A stretch of DNA of 26,537 nucleotides from a virus. The notes under the pieces were generated by a model. That model saw only the letters and a program-made list of their open reading frames with translations. It was not told the DNA's origin and did not search any database. Where the stretch lies: positions 1 through 26,537 of IMG/VR virus record IMGVR_UViG_3300037189_019624. One strand, 5' to 3'. This document shows, piece by piece, positions 21,797 to 26,537 of the stretch. Each line of letters starts with the position of its first letter. Position 1 is the first letter of the stretch. The position numbers and the translations under genes are program-made.

Positions 21797-22653
21797 TAGT
21801 CAAGAATAGCTTCAAGAGTAGGTTTAAGTGGAACTCCTTTATCCGAAAGCATTTCAAAGCGGACTTTGGCTAGGAAGCCTTCGGGGGAGTTTTGAGAGTA
21901 GTAAATTTGTTGTTCGTGTGTCAAGCCGGAGCCTACGGTAAATTCGTGGCCGCTGGCAGTTTGGCAGGTTAATTGGAAACCTTGGTTACCTTTTTCACCC
22001 GTGGTGAGGTCGAAGCCGAGGATAAGGAAATCGTCGTCGATCCAACCTTTGCGCTTAAGGAGACTTTTCCAACGGTTCTCTTTGTTGCCACAGTCTTCCG
22101 CGAATCCATAAGGAGCAAGGGGAAGACGATACATAAGTCCTTCGTATCCTTGAGACCTGTATGTTGCATAAAGCTCGTCGTCCAGTCCGGGAATATTGAC
22201 AACAGTTGTGGGGACAACTTTAATAGTCGTTGCCGAATGGATGACCAAGTTGGTTTTGAGAAGTTCGAGGAGGGCAGCACGCTCGTGGAAAGGGCGATGA
22301 AGATTTGTGGTATCGACGATGTCGAAGACATGGTATTGGATTTCATGGGTGATAGATGAGGTGGCTTTGCGCTTGACTGCAACAGCGGAGTTGATCTGCT
22401 GAAGAGACTTGCCGTGGCAGTAAAGCTCGCCGTCGAGCAGCCATTCAGGTGGGCAAGCTAGAGCGAGCGGTTTAGTGAAATGCTGAACTACTTCTGGATT
22501 CCAGACTTTGCCTTCTTCCTCACGCAAGCCGCGAGACTGCATAACACCTTGGTGGTAGAGCGCGCGAACACCGTTGAGCTTTGGTTGGACATAGAATGGA
22601 TGGGTAAGTTTGGATCGGTGATCCTGCCATTTGAAGGCGCACATGGGTTTCAT
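21796..22653 (-). CDS. ATP-dependent DNA ligase
   Basis: The 285-residue protein seals nicks through a lysine-AMP intermediate. Motif I is KLNGVR (residues 25-30, nucleophile K25). Motif III is LDGELY (73-78), motif IIIa is YHVFDIV (107-113), motif IV is EGLMYR (171-176) and motif V is in RWKSLLKRK (194-202). An OB-fold-like domain follows (DDDFLILGFDLTTGEKG to the end). Asn replaces the usual Asp of KxDGxR. An ATG 15 codons further upstream (22698) is in frame, but the ATG at 22653 overlaps the previous stop as ATGA and gives MKPMCAF right before the adenylation domain, so I prefer it. Length fits small phage ligases. It would act in replication and repair with the neighbouring polymerase. 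Confidence 0.92.
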   Translation of the reverse strand: MKPMCAFKWQDHRSKLTHPFYVQPKLNGVRALYHQGVMQSRGLREEEGKVWNPEVVQHFTKPLALACPPEWLLDGELYCHGKSLQQINSAVAVKRKATSSITHEIQYHVFDIVDTTNLHRPFHERAALLELLKTNLVIHSATTIKVVPTTVVNIPGLDDELYATYRSQGYEGLMYRLPLAPYGFAEDCGNKENRWKSLLKRKGWIDDDFLILGFDLTTGEKGNQGFQLTCQTASGHEFTVGSGLTHEQQIYYSQNSPEGFLAKVRFEMLSDKGVPLKPTLEAILD

Positions 22654-22910
22654 AGAATAACAATCTGCTGAGGTTCTGGGTATTTGAAACTTACCCATTC
22701 AATGGGGGTTTTGTCTCGGTGGAACATGTTTGGTCGGATGAAGGTTTCGAAGGTAAGGGACCAGGTCTCGCACCAGCGCCGCATGTCAGCTGTGCCGCCG
22801 AATAGAGGTTTGATGAAGCGGGAATCGATCTCGACATAGGAGTCGAGTTGGAGATCGCGGAGGATTTGACAGCGGAGCTTGGAAGCTTCGTGGGGTTTTA
22901 GGAAGAGCAT
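22650..22910 (-). CDS. 86-residue protein between polymerase and ligase, function unknown
   Basis: The product begins MLFLKPHEASKLRCQILRDL and contains VEIDSRFIKPLFGG and RRWCETWSLTFETFIRP before ending EPQQIVIL. It has globular composition with several aromatics and two Cys, but no motif that I recognise. It overlaps the gene before it by 13 bases and meets the ligase start in an ATGA, so translation is likely coupled. Position inside the replication block suggests a DNA metabolism accessory role, which is inference only. Its reality is supported by these junctions and by filling the space between two certain genes. Confidence 0.6.
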   Translation of the reverse strand: MLFLKPHEASKLRCQILRDLQLDSYVEIDSRFIKPLFGGTADMRRWCETWSLTFETFIRPNMFHRDKTPIEWVSFKYPEPQQIVIL

Positions 22911-23101
22911 GGGAGTTGGCAGAATGAGAAGTCGGTTACGAACTTAGCAACACTGTTAGCTTTGCTTAGGGATTCGTATTTGACGTAGTCGTTGAATTTA
23001 CAAATTAAACGGGATAGAAGATTGACGTCTTTGTGACCGTGCCGGGTGGGTTTGTCAGTAATGCGGGCGATGGTGCCTGGTAGGTATTCAATATAGTGCA
23101 T
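22898..23101 (-). CDS. 67-residue protein after the DNA polymerase gene, function unknown
   Basis: The product begins MHYIEYLPGTIARITDKPTR and continues with GHKDVNLLSRLICKFNDYVK, ending in a Cys-containing tail, FCQLPCSS. It is mildly basic and has three Cys in the second half (C34, C61, C65 approximately), too few and too irregular to call a zinc finger. It starts two bases after the polymerase stop and is the only gene here with an SD-like AGGAG at reasonable distance. I recognise no family. The neighbours suggest a small replication accessory protein. Confidence 0.58.
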   Translation of the reverse strand: MHYIEYLPGTIARITDKPTRHGHKDVNLLSRLICKFNDYVKYESLSKANSVAKFVTDFSFCQLPCSS

Positions 23102-23103
23102 GG

Positions 23104-25572
23104 TTAAATTTCTCCTAGTCGATAGTCTTCATCTGTGTGCATCCAGGATTGACCGTAGCCTCCTTCAAAGGGGATAACAAGTCGCTCGTTGGCGATGGAT
23201 AGGGTGTTGTTGAAGTAGGATTGAATTTTTGCAATTGCCCATTCCGTTTTTTCAATTGGAAACTGTCCGCAAAGCGCGTCATGCACTGAGTGCAAGGGCT
23301 GGATGATAAGGTCACCGGACGTGGTTCTGTTGTCAGGATCGAGCCACAGCTTTTGCATGGCCAGATTTGTGGCATAGGTGGTATTGGCTTGGGGTTCATG
23401 GGCGTAAGCGGCTTTGAAGGTTTGGTCGTTACCTGGGCGTCCGAAGAATGTGCGGACGTGGCCTGAGGCACAGGAGAGGGTGCGGTGCTTGGTTACTTGT
23501 TGCTGGACCCAGCGTTGCCAGGAGAGCACACCGGGGTAACGTTTGAAGAAGACGTTTTGGACTTTTTTACAATCGTTAGGTGGAACCCAGACGACGTTGA
23601 GTTCGGCGGATTTTTTGAAGGTTTGAAGGAGGATGTTGTTCGCCATGGTGTTGGGGCCCATGTCGTATGAGGATCCGTGCTGAACAGCTTTGCAGACAGC
23701 GTAAAGATGCCCGGGGATGGAGACTGTCTTGGTGAGACGTTTGATCTCATCGCGGGGTAGGTCATTGATGTTTACGGTTACTTCGTTGAGCTGCCCTTGC
23801 ATTTGCATATACATGAGAGCGATGATTTTGGCAGGTTTCATACCTGCGCGGTAATCGTCGAGCATGGTGGGGTCACCGAGCATGGAGGCGCGAGAGGCTA
23901 CTGTCCAACCATCTGCGCCGGAAAGGTCACATTGGAAGAAGTGGTAGCCTGGGTCTGGCTGGTAGAGATATCGAAGCTGTTTTGTAATAGTCTGAAGGTT
24001 CGTTCCTGATCCTGTAACTGATCCTGAGCAAGACAAGCGGCCCGTCTCTGTTCCAACCAGGTTGTAGGAACATCTAACTCTTTCGTCAGGGTCAGTTGCC
24101 AGCTCAAGTTGCTTCCGAACGCCTTCGAGCTTCTTCCATCCGAGGGCGCAGGCCAAGAATGGATGAGTGTTTGCTCCTTGTTTGATGATGATTTTAAGCA
24201 TTGCGTCTGCATTGGCGGTGAGTTTAGTGGTTTTATGTCCAGCTTCCTTGATGTATTGAGGCTCAAAGCCGAGCTTTTTATACAGAAGGTCGCACATTTG
24301 CTTAGGTGAGTTAAGGTTGATTTCCTGGTTAGCATGACTATTGCAGGCTAACTGGAGCTCGAGCATTTTGGTTTTAATCTCGGCAAGATTAACTTTGGCA
24401 GCTTTAGTGTCATACTTGATTCCGCGCAGGGACATGTATTGCAAAGATGGGATCAGCGACATATTAAAGTCGTAATGCTTGCGTTGGTCTGGAGTCATCG
24501 CTGCCATGTGGTTTTGATGAATTTCCAGCGTTACGGCGGCATCTTTACAACAATAGGTTCGATGGAGTTTCTTTGCTTCGGTGATGTCAAGATCGGCACC
24601 AGAAGTTCGCTCGAATTTGTAGTATGGTTCCTTTGACCAGATGGACGCTTGAGTTCCCAGGCTTTTGGGAAGTTCAGGGTATATTTCCCAGCCTGATAGC
24701 ATGGTGTCATGCTGAATGTTTCGAGCGTTAATGCGCCACAGCCAGGCAAGGACAACGTAGTCATAGAGAGAGTTTTGTAAGACTTTAGGAATCGTGGGGT
24801 CGGACATCATTTTATTGAATGACTTCATTACGATGCCTTTGGTCTGGTCGTCGAAGTCAGAGAGGTTAATTGTCCAGGCTGAAGATGGATCGGTGGATAT
24901 ACCGATGCAGGTTACACCGTTGAGGTTTTTGTGAGTGGTTTCTTCTGGGTTTGGGACACCTCCTTCTATGTCCACGGAGCAAAGTCGTCCTTCCGAAATG
25001 GAGGCCAGTCTTGCAAGGCACTCGCTGGCGGTGAGGGAGGGTTCGAGCTTTCTGATGGGTAGGGATAACTCGTTTGAATGGGATTCTTCACAGGCACGGT
25101 TAATGTCAAATTGAAAAAGGGGTGCTTCGTCCCAGACTTTTTGCACATATCCTGGAGAAAAGGTTCCAAGGCATTTATAAGCGCCAAAACCAGAGAACAA
25201 GGTTCCTCGGTAAACGTTGATTTTATGATATACACCGGCAGCCCAGAGTGGCGTGCTACCGAGGAGCAAGATACAGTTAGGCTGAAACTTGTTGAGGTCG
25301 GACTTGAGAATTCGGAGGGACTCATGGAAGTCAGGATCAGATTTGTTAATGTTTTCTACGTCGCCGCTGGGCGGGATTTGATTATAGACATAACCGCGAA
25401 AGCAGTTAGACATGATGATACCGGAGTTTTGCAGGGCTGCGGTGAGAAGACCAGAGGAGGGACCAGCGAATGGTCGGCCCTGGGCAAGCTCGTGCGGACC
25501 TGGCGCATCACCGATAATGGCTAAGCGGTAAGGTGCAGGGGAGAGAGGAAAGGCGTTGGGAAGGTGGGTCAT
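23104..25572 (-). CDS. Family A DNA polymerase with N-terminal uracil-DNA-glycosylase-like domain
   Basis: The 822-residue protein has three parts. Residues 15-160 match the UDG superfamily (COG1573): GDAPGPHELAQGRPFAGPSS at 21-40, ILLLGSTPLWAAG at 101-113 and TFSPGYVQ at 137-144, where the usual His of the HPS/HPA motif is Ser. Residues 195-355 form the 3'-5' exonuclease: Exo I VDIEGG (D201, E203), Exo II QNSLYDY (N267, D271) and Exo III YCCKDAA (Y340, D344). The polymerase has GRLSCSGSV at 511-519, motif A CDLSGADGW (D549), motif B CKAVQHGSSYDMG (K628, Y636) and motif C SVHDALCG (H764, D765). It is the replicative polymerase by place and domains. SPO1 polymerase is a known precedent for the UDG-like fusion. 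The start overlaps the methyltransferase stop as ATGA. Confidence 0.94.
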   Translation of the reverse strand: MTHLPNAFPLSPAPYRLAIIGDAPGPHELAQGRPFAGPSSGLLTAALQNSGIIMSNCFRGYVYNQIPPSGDVENINKSDPDFHESLRILKSDLNKFQPNCILLLGSTPLWAAGVYHKINVYRGTLFSGFGAYKCLGTFSPGYVQKVWDEAPLFQFDINRACEESHSNELSLPIRKLEPSLTASECLARLASISEGRLCSVDIEGGVPNPEETTHKNLNGVTCIGISTDPSSAWTINLSDFDDQTKGIVMKSFNKMMSDPTIPKVLQNSLYDYVVLAWLWRINARNIQHDTMLSGWEIYPELPKSLGTQASIWSKEPYYKFERTSGADLDITEAKKLHRTYCCKDAAVTLEIHQNHMAAMTPDQRKHYDFNMSLIPSLQYMSLRGIKYDTKAAKVNLAEIKTKMLELQLACNSHANQEINLNSPKQMCDLLYKKLGFEPQYIKEAGHKTTKLTANADAMLKIIIKQGANTHPFLACALGWKKLEGVRKQLELATDPDERVRCSYNLVGTETGRLSCSGSVTGSGTNLQTITKQLRYLYQPDPGYHFFQCDLSGADGWTVASRASMLGDPTMLDDYRAGMKPAKIIALMYMQMQGQLNEVTVNINDLPRDEIKRLTKTVSIPGHLYAVCKAVQHGSSYDMGPNTMANNILLQTFKKSAELNVVWVPPNDCKKVQNVFFKRYPGVLSWQRWVQQQVTKHRTLSCASGHVRTFFGRPGNDQTFKAAYAHEPQANTTYATNLAMQKLWLDPDNRTTSGDLIIQPLHSVHDALCGQFPIEKTEWAIAKIQSYFNNTLSIANERLVIPFEGGYGQSWMHTDEDYRLGEI
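23112..23116 (-). promoter_or_regulatory. Possible Shine-Dalgarno site for the 67-residue gene
   Basis: On the minus strand AGGAG lies ten bases before the ATG at 23101. It is the only SD-like match at a usable distance among the starts inspected. It is also part of the last codons of the polymerase gene (Leu-Gly-Glu), so it may be coincidental. Confidence 0.4.
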
Positions 25573-26537
25573 ACGAAATTAACTTGTCCTCCTAGCATTG
25601 CTTTGTAGGTGTCTTTCACACGGTTTTCCAATTCAGGGAAGCGTTTGTCGTCGATTTCACAGCCGATGATTTTGCAACCGCGTAGGATACAGGCGCGGAG
25701 AATAGAACCGCCGCCTGCAAATGGGTCGAGGATGGTCATACCTGGGAAGTGAATTGGGTCGAGGATCATCTGGTTGATGAAGTCGAGCGGTTTGGCAAAG
25801 GGATTAGACTGGAGTTTTTTATCCGGCATGCCGTCGACTTCGAGATGGCACTTGGTCATAGGTTTTGCTAGGCGTGGAGAGCCTTTCTTCATAACCATGA
25901 CAGGTTCATAGGACTTGGTGGGGTTGATATGTGGCGCGTTGTTTTTGCACGAGTGCGGCTTAAGCCAGAGAAGATTCCAGTCGAGCACATTGAAGCCAAC
26001 TTCGCGTCCCCAGGTAGCAAGCTTTTCTTGATGTTGCTGGGCGTAGAAGAAGAACAGATAAGTGTTGTCTTTAAGCACACGATAAGCGCCTTGGAGGAAA
26101 GGTTTCATCTGTTCTACGTTTTGATTGACATCGTGGGTAGAGCGCATTTGGTCAATACCATGCATGTCTTCCATAAGGTCCATGTCAATGCCATAAGGGA
26201 TGTCGGTGATAATGGAGTCGATCGAAGACGGCGCGAGCTTTGTCATCATGAGTTCTACGCAGTCCATGTTAAACAAGCGGTCAGAGATTTGCACCGTGCG
26301 CATTTCACGAATTTGCTCTGGGGAAGCTGGAGTTACCGATAGTGCAGCAGGAGAGGTGGTGTTGCCGAGTTGGATAGAGATGATGCCAGTGGGCTTGGTG
26401 GACTTGGCTGGTTGAGGAATGACTAGGACGTTGGCGGATTGAAGGGCTTTGGCTTTGATGGCGTCTTGCTCTTTGCGGCCAAGGAGAATTTGCTTAGCTT
26501 GGTCGAAAGTTTTAGCGTCCCAGATTTCTTTATCTTC
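25569..26537 (-). CDS. DNA methyltransferase (beta-class N4/N6), N-terminus cut by the right window edge
   Basis: The frame is open from the right edge to a TGA at 25569-25571, so 322 residues are visible and the true start may lie outside. Numbered from an internal Met at 26303, the catalytic motif IV is DIPYG (34-38, an unusual form of DPPY), followed by a target-recognition-like part. Then come motif X (NPFAKPLDFINQMI, about 167-180) and the SAM-binding motif I DPFAGGGS (193-200), with IIGCEID (212-218). The order IV then X-I marks the beta class that methylates adenine N6 or cytosine N4. About 78 residues precede the Met, with helical sequence (EDKEIWDAKTFDQAKQILLG) and a Pro/Ala/Ser linker, as in a longer N-terminal domain. 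It likely protects phage DNA from host restriction. Starting at 26303 is the alternative. Confidence 0.86.
   Translation of the reverse strand, partial: EDKEIWDAKTFDQAKQILLGRKEQDAIKAKALQSANVLVIPQPAKSTKPTGIISIQLGNTTSPAALSVTPASPEQIREMRTVQISDRLFNMDCVELMMTKLAPSSIDSIITDIPYGIDMDLMEDMHGIDQMRSTHDVNQNVEQMKPFLQGAYRVLKDNTYLFFFYAQQHQEKLATWGREVGFNVLDWNLLWLKPHSCKNNAPHINPTKSYEPVMVMKKGSPRLAKPMTKCHLEVDGMPDKKLQSNPFAKPLDFINQMILDPIHFPGMTILDPFAGGGSILRACILRGCKIIGCEIDDKRFPELENRVKDTYKAMLGGQVNFV

Noticed and set aside
22654-22698. Upstream in-frame ATG for the ligase
   Set aside because: The ATG at 22653 overlaps the previous TGA as ATGA and gives a normal ligase N-terminus; the upstream 15 residues are not needed.
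1-26537. Search for tRNA genes, CRISPR arrays, integrase or attachment sites, insertion sequences and single-subunit RNA polymerase promoters
   Set aside because: No cloverleaf, regularly spaced repeats, recombinase, terminal inverted repeats or recurring promoter-like sequence was found by reading both strands.

Overview
The window is part of a double-stranded DNA tailed bacteriophage genome. It carries a large terminase subunit, portal, scaffold, major capsid protein, head-tail adaptor, endolysin, family A DNA polymerase, ATP-dependent DNA ligase, helicase-like ATPase and DNA methyltransferase. There is no integrase, repressor, tRNA gene, insertion sequence or CRISPR array. No tail sheath, tail tube or tape-measure gene is visible, and the virion module ends in a 2115-residue protein of the kind found inside podovirus-like virions, so a podovirus-like particle is my best inference. 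The host cannot be named. The almost complete lack of Shine-Dalgarno sites (one weak candidate in 27 starts) argues against a typical enterobacterial or Bacillus-type host and would fit a lineage that initiates with few SD sites, such as Bacteroidota or Cyanobacteria; this too is inference.

Layout. Genes are packed into two convergent arms, and no stretch over 300 bases lacks a gene. The rightward arm (1-20531) starts with the end of a truncated gene. Next come a membrane/coiled-coil protein, a 37-residue membrane peptide and a CHAP/NlpC-like endolysin (269-1225), then a small-terminase-like DNA-binding protein (1222-1779). Five small virion-type or unknown proteins follow (1785-4460), one of them of the DUF1353 type. 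The head genes come next: large terminase (4465-5973), an unknown protein, portal (6347-8218), a protein overlapping the portal gene, scaffold (8428-9183), major capsid (9206-10588) and a small capsid-associated candidate (10592-10921). Downstream are a 61-residue protein, an adaptor (11189-11953), three low-complexity Gln/Asn/Gly-rich proteins (11950-14177) and the giant protein (14184-20531). The giant protein contains an HExxH zinc-metallopeptidase motif.

The leftward arm (20528-26537) is the DNA metabolism block. In its own transcription order it runs: methyltransferase (cut by the right edge), a uracil-DNA-glycosylase-like domain fused to a family A polymerase, two small unknown proteins, ATP-dependent ligase, and a DUF3987-like ATPase that is the probable replicative helicase. 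The two arms meet at a four-base CTAG in which both stop codons overlap.

How the genes work together. The leftward arm would replicate and modify the DNA. The rightward arm would build the head on a scaffold, package DNA through the portal with the terminase, attach the adaptor, load the ejection proteins and finally lyse the cell. Only two convincing terminator hairpins lie in the rightward arm, after the 142-residue virion-type gene and after the capsid pair, so they may tune expression of abundant head proteins. No promoter could be identified, and transcription probably enters from outside the window on both sides.
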